Of a stretch of 64,000 nt of DNA, positions 11,439 to 23,945 are shown in pieces. The notes under the pieces were generated by a model. That model did no database searches. It was given only the letters and a program-made list of their open reading frames with translations, and was not told the origin of the DNA. The position numbers and the translations under genes were made by a program. The stretch lies in contig JAYKXP010000002.1 of assembly GCA_037176845.1 (NCBI GenBank), positions 248,001 through 312,000 on the forward strand, written 5' to 3'. This stretch comes from Paramarasmius palmivorus (taxonomy: Eukaryota; Basidiomycota; Agaricomycetes; Agaricales; Marasmiaceae). Numbering within the stretch: position 1 is the stretch's first letter; each line of letters begins with the position of its first letter.

Positions 11439-12299
11439 CTATATCAACCTATGCTTCTCCAAACCCTTCAACAGCTTCTCCCATCTGCCGTCGTGCCAGC
11501 CTGCAATCCGCTTCCAATCCTTGTTGTCATCGCCCAAGAAGACCTTGCATGTGAGAAGTAGACCTCCCAAACCAAAGTCCGCCAGTGAAACGACATCTCC
11601 CATAACGAATTCGTCTTCCTTCTTGTAACCATCCATCTATTACGCCAAAATCAGCTTCCGCCTTCTTCCAGACCTCTTCGATCTTGTCTTCCTTGGGATA
11701 CATCTCTTCCACAGTGGCACCAGTCAGCCGTACCACTAGTTGCCTGTGGTAATCCTCGCTTGGTTTGTTGAGTCCCCATGTTACTATTGGAAGCATGATC
11801 GTGTAAAATGCACCAAGTTTGGACTCCAGAGCATCAACGAAAGCGGCTTGAAGCGCGTAAGTTCCCGCTGGGATAACTCGAGGAGTGCTGGGATACGTTT
11901 TGTCAAGATACTCTGCGATGAGGAGCGAATCTGACAGCGAGGCGCCCGTATTGGGGTCGTGTATGACGGGGAAAGTATAAAGTGGGGTGCCGTCGGCTTT
12001 GGTTGAGGAGGGCGGGGCACCGATTTTCTTGCAAGTAGCTTCGATGTTCGGAAACTCTACCTGGTGTGCATAAGTAATCATGCTTGCGATGATCCACAAT
12101 ATTCAGGGCTTACCCAGATCGTTTCAAAGGAAAGGCCCTTGTATTTCAGGGTAAACCTGGTGCAATGATTGCGGTCAGATACTAAACATGTTTGTCGAAG
12201 CCGTAGCGACGGCGCTCACCGAGTCTTCAAAGTCTCTGGGTTCCATGGAACGCCCTCATATTTGCACGGAAGGTCGTAGAAATCAATAGCTTGCGACAT
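11439..12299 (-). pseudogene. Glutathione S-transferase, etherase-related type, copy 1 (frameshifted)
   Basis: Thioredoxin-like N-terminal half across three exons: MSQAIDFYDLPCKYEGVPWN, then FTLKYKGLSFETIWVEFPNIE, PLYTFPVIHDPNTGASLSDS and LIAEYLDKTYPSTPRVIPAG. The LKTR..LKYKGL..ETIWVE pattern is that of the basidiomycete etherase-related (GTE) class. That class conjugates or de-glutathionylates small molecules, often wood-derived aromatics. The alpha-helical half continues to VWKKAEADFGVI. At about 11630-11645 the frame breaks by one extra base relative to copy 2. It resumes as KKEDEFVMGDVVSLADFGLG and ends at GLEKHRLI. Truncation there removes the last helices, so the copy is probably inactive unless the indel is an assembly error. 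Confidence 0.78.
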
Positions 12300-12977
12300 C
12301 TGGCTGTGTTGTATTCCGTGAAACCAAGTCACGACTGATCTTATAGTAAGTAAACCCATCACCTACATTCTGCAAGGAACGGCTTGGAAACGCATGGATT
12401 ATCACTATAAAGCGTGCTTCGTCAGGTTCTTGGAGGTTGGAGACATTACTAAGGCCCAGAAGGTGCGCAGAGTAGGCCGCAAGATGTGGGTACCGTCAGT
12501 CCTTGATTAATGATTCATTGTGATTCGAATTTGAAATTTCGTGATGCAAGTCGCTTCCTGTCGCTTCACGGTTAATTTCGAGCGGTGGTGGATGGTGGCT
12601 TGATGCTAGTCTTGATCCAAGACCACTGCGGTCGGTTCAATATGGATCGCATAACCGGCAGTAACGACGTGTCTGGCAATGAAGGTGAGTGGCGGTGTGC
12701 GTAATACAGATTCCAGAAGCAAGGGTGACCTCAACTTGAATATAAATCGCACAATGATCATGCTACAGTAACTGTCGGATACCCTTATCGTCTATAAGAC
12801 TACTCCGTTGCCGGGAAATTCCACCGAGAATCAGAGAAATGCGGGTTGCTGACGAGGCTTGAGTGATAGAGATGGTGGTGAATCGGTGGTGGTTCGATTT
12901 TCGCACCTTGTTCGCACCGTTCTTCGGTCGCTTCCTTTGCTGACATTGACTCTTTTCAAGGGCTGTCAATTTACCAG
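12300..12977. other. Spacer between GST copy 1 and an F-box remnant
   Basis: I see no supported gene. A short open stretch at 12642-12684 (ATG..GAAG followed by GTGAGT) resembles the tiny first exons of the F-box copies and could be a leftover. Confidence 0.4.
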
Positions 12978-13090
12978 AGTATCCACCTTATCCGGACAAT
13001 CTTAGCGATGACGGTTGGATATTCAATCATGGTGTTCTAGAGCCCACAACACATCGTATTAAGTATACAGTGGGCACCCTTATTCTATAG
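12978..13090 (+). pseudogene. Possible orphan F-box C-terminal acidic exon
   Basis: After an AG acceptor the frame reads EYPPYPDNLSDDGW. This resembles the last exon of copy d (EHPPYPDDPLSDE) in both residue pattern and nucleotide order. No F-box or leucine-rich part is present upstream. It looks like the last surviving piece of another family member, but the match is short. Confidence 0.3.
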
Positions 13091-13123
13091 TTCATATACA
13101 TAACCACGCGATCCAATGACCCA

Positions 13124-13991
13124 TTAGACTTTCGCGTACTTTTCCAGGCTCTGCGAGAGCTTGCCCCACCTCCCTTCGTGCCAGTTTGCAATCCGCTTCC
13201 ATTCTTCACTGTCTTCCCCAAGTAGAACTTTGGAAGTGACCAAAATGGCTCCCAAAGCGAAATCCGCAAACGAAAGCGTGTCTCCCATGACGAACTCGTC
13301 CTCCTTCGTCAACAAAGTATTGATTGCACCAAATTCTGCTTCGGCCTTCCTCCAGACCCCTTCAGCTCGGTCTTCTGGGGTACAGCTCCTCCATGGTAGT
13401 ACCGCCATACATTTCCAATCCCTCCTTTCGAAAGTGCGCTTCGCTGGCCTTGTTGAGAGCCCATGTTGCTTTGGGCATCAAGAATTGAAACAGTGCACCG
13501 AGTTTAGACTCGAGGGCAACAATGAAGGCGGCTTGGAGTGCGCGTGTTCTCGGAGGGATGACACGAGGAGTATCAGGATACGTTTTGTCGAGGTATTCTG
13601 CAATGAGGAACGAATCAGATAGCGCAATCCCCGTGTTGGGATCATAGATCATCGGAAGAGTGTAGAGCGGTGTCCCATCAGATTTCGTTGTAGTGGGAGC
13701 CGCTCCAATTCTTTTGCATGTGTCCTGGATGTCTGGATATTCGACCTTATGGGTGGATGCATCAACACGTGTCGCAAAAGACCTAACTCGAGACTTACCC
13801 ATATAGTTCGGAATAGAAGGCCCTTGTAGTTTAGAGTAAAGCTGGGAATTACAAGTTTGCGTCAGGGATTGGATGTTGGAGCGGTAACCGCGAAGAAGCA
13901 CAGCGCCTTACCGTGCCTTCGTGGTGTTGGGGTTCCAGGCCACGCCTTCATACTTGCAGGGAATATCATAGAGTTCGATGGGCTTCGACAT
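13124..13991 (-). pseudogene. Glutathione S-transferase, etherase-related type, copy 2 (frameshifted)
   Basis: Tandem paralogue of copy 1, same strand and same intron layout. It starts MSKPIELYDIPCKYEGVAWN and continues VEYPDIQDTCKRIGAAP, PLYTLPMIYDPNTGIALSDS, FLIAEYLDKTYPDTPRVIPP and LEMYGGTTMEELYP. At about 13378-13385 two bases are missing relative to copy 1 (TACCCCA--GAAGAC against TATCCCAAGGAAGAC), which breaks the frame. The remainder is conserved in another frame: VWRKAEAEFGAINTLLTKED, EFVMGDTLSFADFALGAILV, and the end SQSLEKYAKV. The break is at a different place from that in copy 1, so the two losses are independent. Confidence 0.78.
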
Positions 13992-14341
13992 TTTGTAGTT
14001 GCTTGTGGCTACAGAGTCCATGAGTATTATTGAAAATGAATTTTATAGCAATATCGTTACCTGGTATACATGCTTGGAAGTTCTTGGAAATCGAATTATT
14101 AAGCATGCTCAGTCAGACATGAAAGAGTATAATGCTCGTGAACATTAGTAAAGTGTTTATCAACTTGGCTTTCAGTTTGCAATTTGCATATGGAACGGCA
14201 GCTTTCAGTGCCATACATACTAGGACCTGCGATGACGCGAAAGGTGTTGTAAAGTACCGAGAGCACCGAGTGCTAGCATCATGGCTATTTGCGGCATGAA
14301 AGGTTATCTAGATCAAGGTTCTTTTCCGCGTACAGGGTTAG
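13992..14341. other. Intergenic, no gene seen
   Basis: Upstream flank of GST copy 2 and downstream flank of F-box copy e. No supported frame, RNA or repeat. Confidence 0.5.
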
Positions 14342-15553
14342 TTAACCTCCAAACATATCAACCAAGTTGCGCAGCTCACCCCATTGAACCGTGATCTTTC
14401 TGCCTCCCCAGATAGAAGAACGGATGCGGCGTGCTACCTCCACCTCGAAAGCAGCCTCCCTTATAGGAATTTGATGTGTTTTTCGACGAAGATGTTTAAG
14501 ACGAGCTCTCCGACTCTGGGACATCTCCCTACCACAGGGAACTGAAAGATTCCCAAGGGTAGCTAGTCGCGATCTTCCAGAGCTTGGCCACATCGTCCCT
14601 TCGACCAATCCATAAGCACAGTTCACAGACCGCAAGGTTGTCGGCATGGAGTGCTTCGATGAGATTGGAAGCTGAGAGGAGACTTTGGATGGGGTTACGC
14701 AATTTATGGAGTGTGAATGTGCCGACTGTAAGAGTTTTGAGAACGTGCAATGGAGGCAGATGTGCAGGTAGTGACCGGGACAAAGGGCCTGCCATGCACA
14801 AGAAAATGAGCTGTCTGCTTGACCATCATTCCGCGATTGAAAACTCACTGTCCCCAAAGTCACGTGGCTCCCAAGTCAATTTCAGGAGTGTATGAGCATT
14901 TCGAGCTAAGAGACGAGACACCGCGGGATAGGTGAACGGGTCGGAAGTAATGTCAAGTGTTTGAAGACGCGAGGGAGTACGCTCCGCTGGAACATCATCC
15001 ACCATCCAGTCAAAGCAAAAGACACCCTGGACAACATATAGACTGTCGAGGTGTGAAAGGTCGAGCCCAGAAACAATCATCTGCGAAGGTGAGATATTTC
15101 GTGGATTCTTCCCTCGAACCGAGAGATACAATGACTTCAAGCCGCTACCGCAGCTGCCAATAAACTTTTTGCAATGGTTGGCACTCGCAACGTCTGCAAA
15201 GATGCTCACGCTCCGCAGATTTGGAAAGGAACGCCAGTCATTGTTGGGAGGGGTTCAAAGATATGTTCCAGATTTTCCTCCGGTACGAATTGCACCGCAC
15301 GAACGTATCGTACAAAGGTTGGTGAGAGCGCAAAAAGCCGCTTCCAACGGTCGAAATCACGTCTACTGTGGAACGTAGCTTCAGAGAAGACTTTGAAAAA
15401 GGGAAGAGATGCTGCACGCCAGGTTCTTGATATACGACAGTATCGCCAAAACTCCCCGTCGTCGCCGGCGTTCCACTGGATTATTTCCGAAACCAACTCT
15501 TGAGGAAGAACCATTATCGCGAGAAAACGTCCAAGACTAGATAGTTCTGTCAT
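14342..15553 (-). pseudogene. F-box-like protein, copy e (internal deletion and frameshifts)
   Basis: Begins MTELSSLGRFLAIMVLPQEL with the F-box (VSEIIQWNAGDDGEF, RISRTWRAASLPFF). After PLPTMTGV the next recognisable block, FPNLRSVSIFADV, is in another frame. About two dozen residues found in the other copies are missing in between. LSHLDSLYVVQGVFCFDWM, LQTLDITSDPF and EPRDFGDS lead to a correct phase-1 intron. The exon LPPLHVLKTLTVGTFTLHKL follows. Downstream, PRVGELVLNIFVEKH and GGRKITVQWG lie in yet other frames. It is a dead copy with several lesions. It is divergent with gene f. Confidence 0.78.
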
Positions 15554-15824
15554 GGGTCATATTTAGGAGAGAAACGCAGCCTGTTACGCACAATTCCGCA
15601 ATATCCTTCCACAACTCCTTCCGTCCTTTCTAAGCTCTTTATTCCACTGGACTGTCGATGCCAAACGATCGACGTCGGCAAAATTCCGCCTTTTATGTGG
15701 TGATGGTCTGTGGTGGTAAGAAAACAAAGGATTCTGAAGGAAGATTGCCGGATGGGGCCGGCACAAGTTTCTCCAGAGTCCAGCTAACAGGTCAAGACCC
15801 TCTTTGTTTTGAACTACGACAGCC

Positions 15825-17392
15825 ATGAATAGGTTCACCTCTCTTCCAGCGGAGATTGTCAACGAAATTGCGTTCCTCGCCGACAAATCTACGCTCCTGG
15901 CCCTCTGTCGCGTCTGCAAAGCAACAAATTCGCCGGCAACGCGGACTTTGTATCGTTATTTGTTGTTGGAAAGCCCACGACAAGTGGTACAATGTCTCAA
16001 GGCTCTGCTAAAGAATGACTATGCTGCAAAGTCCTGTCGTGCTTTTGGTATCGAATGCCAGTACGTCTCATCATTTATAGCAGATATGATGCCTGACCGT
16101 GTTCTCGACCAGGATCGACGTGACGCAGGCACTGCACCTCAACAACTTCTTTCGTCTCATAGCCAAAGCCCTTGTCCGAATACGCATGGTTGAGGCCATA
16201 TCGTTAACAATATCACATTGGTTCCCAGGAGCTATCCGACTCGTACAGGCTATTGATTTCATTCTTAAAGATTGCACATTCCCGCACCTCGAACATGCAC
16301 ATCTGCAGATGGCAGTTACACCTACAGTTGCGAGCTTTTTGGAACGACATCAAAAAACCTTGAAATCAGTAGTACTGTGCCCTCGCGGTGTCGGTCCTTC
16401 ATCGTTAGAAGAATCCTCTGTACAATACCACTTTCCCCGTCTCGCCAATGTTCGCGCAACCGCTTCGGTCGCGCTGCCATTCTTCAAAGCTATCTCAGGA
16501 ACCTTACCCGCGCTTACGAGCCTAGATATCAACTGGGATCCCTTCGACATGGTTGACCACAAACAGTTGATCGATGCAGTACGAAAAAAAGATGCGCCTC
16601 TGGACATGGTCACTTTCCTTCGAACCGGCTGGAATAAGGAGCTGATTGAGGAGATGTCGCTCTGCTTCCCACATATCAGGGATCTCAGTATCTGTTCGTA
16701 CCTGGCAATTGGCCTCAATACAACCGTACCTCCAGTATGTGTTAACCAAAGGACTACATAATGATACTGATCAATTCCTTTATCGTAGGACCTTATAGAT
16801 GATATAGCTAAGAACCTTAAGAGGTTCAAGTCTCCTGGCTTATTTCTGGTGGACCATCAGGCTTTGGGGAACGCTACCTCAGCCAACTCGCCCCGGGCTA
16901 GCCATCGAACATGAGTATCAGACACTCACATTGTTTGGTGATGCATGTCCTTCGCTTCGTTTTTGCAAGATACCCTGTAAGCTAGCCGGGTTGTCCTTGA
17001 GTTTTCGCTCTTCACTAAACAAATTTGAAGATGGACATTCATGGATGAGATGTGAACGCACACCGAAGGTGTGGTTCCCGGTCCATCCGTCAACCGATTC
17101 TGGAGCGTCGTATAGAACGTTATTCCATTTCCTGAACACGAGGACGTACCCTGCAATTTCGGTATTACTGGAGTACATGGAAGCTAACACCAACAAATAT
17201 CCGAACATCTCGCCTGTTATAGAAAAGTGGAAGGAGACAGCAAGTCTACCGCTCGAGAGTAACGAGAGACGAGACGCTACTGTGAAAATGATGGCAATTG
17301 GGCATAGGCTAGGTATTTGGCGCTATTTCGAACTGGATGATTATCCTATGGCGGACTTAAAGTGCTGTTGCCTAGAGCCTGGCCGGGATTGA
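15825..17392 (+). CDS. F-box-like protein f, distinct subfamily (intact)
   Basis: Four exons (15825-16060, 16113-16734, 16808-16976, 17031-17392) give 462 residues with consistent phases. The start MNRFTSLPAEIVNEIAFLAD with LLALCRVCKATNSPATRTLY is a classic basidiomycete F-box-like N-terminus. The rest is repeated leucine-rich helices and strands (FPHLEHAHLQMAV, FPRLANVRATASVALPF, LPALTSLDINWDPF, FPHIRDLSICSY, YQTLTLFGDACPSLRF). It ends with a helical tail (MKMMAIGHRLGIWRY-like) and a Cys-rich end (LKCCCLEPGRD). The third intron acceptor is at 16807, not the nearer AG at 16792, which would give a stop. Probable SCF adaptor; it lacks the acidic last exon of copies b-d. Confidence 0.8.
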
Positions 17393-18180
17393 ACTATGAT
17401 TGTACTTATATAATGTGTACCAATGACGTGAAGGAATGTCAGTCTTGAAGCTTGAACCCAGAACTCGTACATCGTTGGATGCCTGATCAGTGTTGCAATC
17501 GCAAGTGGAAACGCAGCAGTAGCTTTCGACCTGAAAGAATGACAGCGACGGGGGTGATGAACGTTCCAAGCAAGAGTCAGAGGCTTCGTTAGTGTCGTCG
17601 ACGAACCACAGAAGATTGCTATTCTAGCAGTCCATGCGCCCAGGGTCGATCGCGAGACATAGTTCTTACAGGTTACTACCGCTTTGTCTGCTCGCTAACA
17701 AGCTCGCTGGAAGATGAATGTCATTTACTATTCACTAAACACTGCATTACAACAAGCTAAAGGAATGTACAACAACCCCCCATCTTAACCAACAAAACAT
17801 ATGGATAAGCATAACCTGGGCCCCACGTTATAGTAGTTAAGCAGGGTTTCGAATTGTTCAAAAGCGTCAATCTTTGCCCCCTTTCCCCCGGAACATCCAC
17901 GAAAGAACGAATGGTCCGGTGAATAAAGGGCATGTACTCATTCAATAAGCATCACAGAGCCGATACAAGTCTGGTAAAGAAGACAAGTATCAGTAAACAT
18001 CGACGATGAGATGACGATGGCGACTCACTGAAAAATGACGTGGATGCGACCGCCTACAACGTTAGTAAGAAACAGAGTCAAGCCTCACACGTTCAAATGA
18101 TCATAATACATGTGCATTGAGATCATATCGCGTAGGTAGCAGTAGTGGTAACATACAACCAATCATCGAACGGAAAAGAT
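17393..18180. other. Intergenic, 3' flanks of gene f and RPL10
   Basis: Convergent 3' ends. No supported gene. It probably holds both 3' UTRs. Confidence 0.5.
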
Positions 18181-19159
<979 letters not shown>

Positions 19160-20441
19160 AGTGTGTCTTGGGGGGGCTTGGTGGAGATTTGAGGTCGCCC
19201 TGCTTTTAAACCACCGCCTTTTTGGTGAGATGAGTAAGGCTGCCAACAGACAAGCTGAGTAAAGGTTTGTGGACAGGGGTGGATCACTACTCAGCGCTTT
19301 AGCGATGCCGAGTTTATCGTCGGGGGTTGTTGGGGCTTGTTATGACTTTGTCTGTCTCGTTCATGTGTTGCACGAGAATCCAATGGCTTAGTACTCCACT
19401 GGGTTCTTCGACTGTTACTCACAAGGTTTTGGTTTATCGTTCATCTAATGAATATAGTAATCTCCACTAGGTCGGACGCATTATTCAGCCCAAAAATTAT
19501 AAGCATCTCGGCGAGGTTTACCCTTGACTCTGCGGAGTCCCATGCTAATTTTGACTCGAAGGTTCAAGTACTGGCTGTGAAGCTTATACGTGGGCTCTTC
19601 ATTCATCTAGACCTAGGTGCTATTTTGAGGCTCGTATGTAGCTTGGAGGGTAAGATAAGTATCGTCAAACTCATCCATACGCCTGCTATCACCTCCGAAG
19701 ATCGCCGTTCCAAAACTCGATCTCCTGGAAAATGGGCTGTACAACGAGTATTCCTCGGTCTCGTACGATACACGAGTTGCCGAGCCAACTTTCTCGCGGC
19801 AGAAATTCAAGCAAGAAGCTGTATTAGACTCTGCGCAAAATAGATTATTTTTTCTCCCAAGAATGGCTGATTTATTGGGTCAAAGGTTAAGTACTTTCGG
19901 TGTGAAAATTAATGACTTTTCTTCTGCGCAAAAGAACTGATTTCTACCGGCCATTTCAAAATTCCCGACGGTGGGCGATGGTTGGAAAGCACTGAAAAGC
20001 CCTGAAAGAAGGACAATCCGATCGTCGGGAATTAAAAAATGGCTGGCAGAAATGACTCCTTTTTCACAGGAGAAAGGAATGTTTTTTCTCGGGACAAAGA
20101 AATACAATTTTCCGGTGGAAATATCCTTATTTGCAGCAAAACCATCAAATATGTTGGCTTACTTTAACTCAGGTTTCCTTTTGAAATTCTCTGGTAAAAT
20201 ACTAGTGCCGCAAGACGTGTGTTTTTGGTGTCTACTCGCATTGTCTAGACATCTAGTTTTTCCGTTAAACCAATGATGATAGTGGATGACTTCCCGTAAG
20301 AAATTATGTGCCAACCGTCAATTTCTATGTACGAGGATCCTTTAAAAACTCAAAAAATCAGAAAGTTGTAGTAAGAATTTATGGGATAAGCAATTGAACG
20401 GTTACCTCCTCCATAAGTGTGAAGGCCACAGGTGTAGCATG
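19160..20441. other. Intergenic, no gene seen
   Basis: RPL10 promoter side and an A/T-richer stretch (about 19450-20400). The frames here resemble nothing I know. No repeat structure found. Confidence 0.45.
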
Positions 20442-20525
20442 GCATTAATGGGGTAGTGGTAACCTGGGTCGTTGCCATTCCGAGTGAATTTCGACCCGCC
20501 GGGGGTTCGATTCCCTCTTAATGCA
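20442..20525 (+). tRNA. tRNA-Gly(GCC) with a 13-nt intron
   Basis: The acceptor stem GCATTAA pairs fully with TTAATGC, followed by discriminator A. D-arm TGGGGTAGTGGTAACC is box A-like; the T-arm is GGGGG-TTCGATT-CCCTC (box B). The anticodon stem GGTCG/CGACC closes a loop reading TT-GCC-A, then TTCCGAGTGAATT, then T. This puts a 13-nt intron at the canonical 37/38 position. Mature length without intron and CCA is 71 nt, as in other eukaryotic glycine tRNAs. The intron must be removed by the tRNA splicing endonuclease. Confidence 0.92.
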
Positions 20526-20532
20526 ATGATTG

Positions 20533-20553
20533 TTTTAAAGCAGAAGCTTTTTT
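20533..20553 (+). terminator. RNA polymerase III terminator for tRNA-Gly
   Basis: TTTT at 20533-20536 is 8 nt past the tRNA, with a back-up run of six T at 20548-20553. Confidence 0.7.
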
Positions 20554-20992
20554 CGCCCCTTCACAATTGCAAAGCTCGGAGCTCGCATCGTTCTTCTCAC
20601 TCCCGACGACGACGTCTTCCGATACAATCCCCGTACCCCAAACGCTGTGCTCCCCAATCAGTGACCAGCACTTGGTTCTAACATCCCAGCTACAGTTGCT
20701 TACATCCTGTGAAGACCAACCAGAAGAATGTGATGCTTGTTTCCTGAAAGTAGTAACATCCGTCGCTGTAGGTGCATATTCCTATTTTCTATACGATAAT
20801 AACTCTCAATCTCCGGGGAAAATGGACCACAGATGTTAATGATACCCATCAAGCTTCTCTGTATAGCGCTCAACGCCAGAAGCGAGACCAATATCCTGTG
20901 CCCTTCAAACAGCATCATGACCAGATCATCACCTTTCATTCCATGCTGACACCTTTCCCGGACCATTCTTAACGTCCTTTGGAGGACCCCCC

Positions 20993-23237
20993 ATGAACGA
21001 CGCAGAGCTCTTAGAATGGCAACGGTCCGCAGCGGAGGGTGGTATAGGCAAATGCACGGCGGTTCGAGACCGCTGCGCAAAGACAGAGCGAGATCTCATG
21101 TTCCTGAAGGATGATGAGATAGTCGTGTTGATGCAGGTGCCAGATCGTCAGGGTATTTTTCTGGTGTGTCCTCTGATAATTCGAGTGTTTGGGCACAATG
21201 CTGATTATTTTCAATTAGGGCTTTTGCGAAGGCGTTATAGGCACATTCCACTTTCGCGATGTCAGGTTTCATACGCTAAGACTCAAGGTCCCGGCATGGA
21301 GTAAATGGTTATCTGATGAAGACGAGTTTTCGGGGAGCAAACTATACGAGCAGCATAGCAGCGAACTTGAAAATGATTGTGCGTTTATTATGTTGCTCAT
21401 CGCTTTGCTCCAGATGCTGAACCAAGAATTTCATGTCATACAGTACATCCGACATCGATGGTCCCGTTTTTGCTCCCCAACACCTCACAGGATGCCCGAC
21501 CCATTGGCCTGTCGTTCATGAACCTCGAGTCAGCCGATAACGAAGATGAAGAAGGCGCGAGCACTGATGACGAAGACCAAGACTTGGAGTCCCTACTCAA
21601 TGCGTACAGTGGAGATGTAAAGGACGAGATTCGCGTTGCATGGACACAAACAATATCACGCCCATTTACAACGAAGATTTTCGGAGCCAGTGCCCGCAAA
21701 AGTGCATTGTCTGTGGTATTGCTCCTGACGACGACTCGATTATATTGAGCGAAATTCCCGACTATGGTCATGGAACGTTGTTATGCTTTGAGCACTCCGA
21801 CATTGGCCCACCATCTCCTCTAGTGAACCTGGTATCGCCTCGTACCATGGCCCACTTCATCTGCGATGCCTGGCAAAAGGGTAAAGATGGTATCGCGGAG
21901 TCGTTCATCGAAGAATTGGACGGTAACGAAGAGTTTCTACTTCGTTTACGAGGGAATGACGCGCAGAAGGTCGTTAACTTGATTCAAGAGGTACCATTCC
22001 CTTTTCAGCGTTCCTATTCAGCTCATCATGCGCGACACAGGTCATCGATAGCAGTAAACCCGAACAAGGCGTTTTGAAGCACAAATTCCAACGTCTCCTG
22101 GTCAAAATCTGTCAAACGCGCGATGTCATACCTTCTTCTCTCTTTATAAAAGGTGTGGAACGCGAAGGATCCGATGCTATTTGTGGCGGATCATTTGGAG
22201 ATGTCTACCGCGGAACGTATAGAGCCAATGAGGTTGCGTTGAAGCGAATACGTATCTTCCCAAACACGGCATCAGAGGAAAGGCAAAGAACATTACAGGT
22301 ACGTTTTTATCTGACACTTTGCGTACCTTCAATTTACCTACAATCACAGAAACTTGGTCGCGAAGCGATGTTGTGGCGAGCGCTAAAACATCCGTTTGTC
22401 TTGTCGTTTTACGGTATCGACGCGGATACATTTCCCACTTTCTTCTGTTTGGTATCACCATGGATGGAAAACGGAACGATCTTGCAGCATTTGGAGGAGA
22501 CGGGGCGACAAGATGTCGATCTTGGGGTATGTGCCGTTTCTATGTCGTCTTTTGTCATATACTCAGACTCTAATACAGCTATTCGAAGTAGCACAAGGGC
22601 TCGCGTACCTTCATTCTCAGGAAATTGTACATGGTGACATACGCGGGGTAGGCAAGCCTCCCCTTACTTCTTGGCCATACTCACGAATCTTTCTTCCAGT
22701 CCAACATCCTCGTAGACCCAGCTGGACATGCATGTATCGCCGACTTTGGTCTTGCAGTCTTTTCCGACGTTACTGTCGGAACCAATTCATCTCATCATGC
22801 CGGTTCAGTACGCTGGATGGCTCCTGAGCTTCATTTCCCGATGGATTTTGGCCTCGAATACTTTCGGAGGACGTTTGCGACGGATGTGTATTCGTTTGCG
22901 TGTCTTTGCGTAGAGGTGCGTTGTCACGGTTTTGATCTCGCTTGGTATTCGTTGGGCGCTCATACCTCTGTAACTGTAGCTTTATACGGGAAAACCACCG
23001 TTTGAGGACGTACCTCGAGATACTGCTGCATTGATAAAGGCCGTGAATGGAGAGAGACCGGCCAGGCCCGCTGAGATAGTGGATTGGTTCTGGGAACTGG
23101 TAGAACGATGCTGGTGCCATGATTGGACAAAGAGGCCGGGTATGTCTGCCGTAGTAGAGGCGATGCATTGGTCTCAGTGGGGTGATGGGACTTGTTGTAG
23201 AAATATCGTGTTCTATGTGGTGAATTCAACATACTGA
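20993..23237 (+). CDS. SH3-domain protein kinase (TKL-like, agaric type)
   Basis: Nine exons (20993-21163, 21219-21378, 21414-21603, 21687-21990, 22041-22298, 22350-22526, 22579-22647, 22700-22915, 22980-23237) total 1,803 nt, or 600 residues. The N-terminus is SH3-like: ERDLMFLKDDEIVVLMQVPD and GIFLGFCEGVIGTFHFRDV. An acidic linker (SADNEDEEGASTDDEDQD) and CIVCGIAPDDDS follow. The kinase domain has a glycine loop ICGGSFGDVYRG, VALKRIRIF (ATP lysine), LKHPFVLSFYGI, VHGDIRGSNILVD (catalytic Asp, HGD in place of HRD), ADFGLAVF, GSVRWMAPEL, and ERCWCHDWTKRP near the end. All catalytic residues are present, so activity is expected. The 21604-21686 intron is the least certain. Substrates are unknown. 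Confidence 0.8.
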
Positions 23238-23485
23238 TCGGTTATTGTAGAAACCTCGGCGCCGAAAACTGGGCATCTGGCATGGACTATCTTTTATTGC
23301 ATCATCGCTATTATCTTGTATCAACACTCAAGCTCTCCTGTCACAACTTATGCATCTACGCGTGTGATTCCAATACAAATAAGTACCTCTGGACCAATAC
23401 AGATGCCTTTCGCATTTTCTCCTTGATGCGTTTTACGACCGGCTGTGTCAAGGTCCGTGCCGTGACAACAACGGATTCCATTCGA

Positions 23486-23945
23486 GCCTTCAATAGGTGA
23501 TTTCTTAAAGGGCGATGGAACCGGTACATTTTCAATCTACGGAGACAGGTTCCCGGTATGTATACCATTGTCGGTAGTCATCTTTTAGTTGACCAAACCT
23601 GGACCAGGAGAACTTCCAAGAAGAGCATACCGGCCCTAGACTTCTCTTAATGGCACACCATTAGACCATACCCCAGTAATCAACGGTCAACTCCATCTAA
23701 CACGCAGATTTTTGGCCCAATATGAACGTGTCAGGTCAGGATTGACCTTGCTCACTGTATACTTCCTTTTCACTCAATGGACCCCTCAATTTTTCATAAC
23801 AACAGCCAAATCTTATTAGACGGGAAACACGTCGTCTTTGGCAGCTTGCGAGGTCATCGATGGAATGCTTACGTTGCGAAGGATCGAGAATGTTCTGATG
23901 GTCAGAACAACAGACCAAAACTCGCAGCGAAGATCATTGTCGGTG
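23486..23945 (+). pseudogene. Cyclophilin (PPIH-like) relic, copy A
   Basis: Fragments of a peptidyl-prolyl isomerase in order but in shifting frames: GDFLKGDGTGTFSIYGDRFP, a former intron GTATGT..TTTTAG, LTKPGPGELPR, PQFFITTAK, LDGKHVVFG, IDGMLTLRRIENV, and NNRPKLAAKII. The GDGTG..SIY and LDGKHVVFG motifs, with the ending order, fit the cyclophilin H type. The N-terminal exon is absent and several frameshifts and stops are present. It lies directly upstream of esterase 1. Confidence 0.75.

Noticed and set aside
21055..21085. tRNA-like GGTTCGAGACC
   Set aside because: Lies inside the SH3-encoding exon and lacks the other tRNA arms.
21640..21990. Separate gene starting at ATG 21640 in front of the kinase
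   Set aside because: Splicing at 21604-21686 joins it in frame to the upstream SH3-encoding exons, and total length divides by three.
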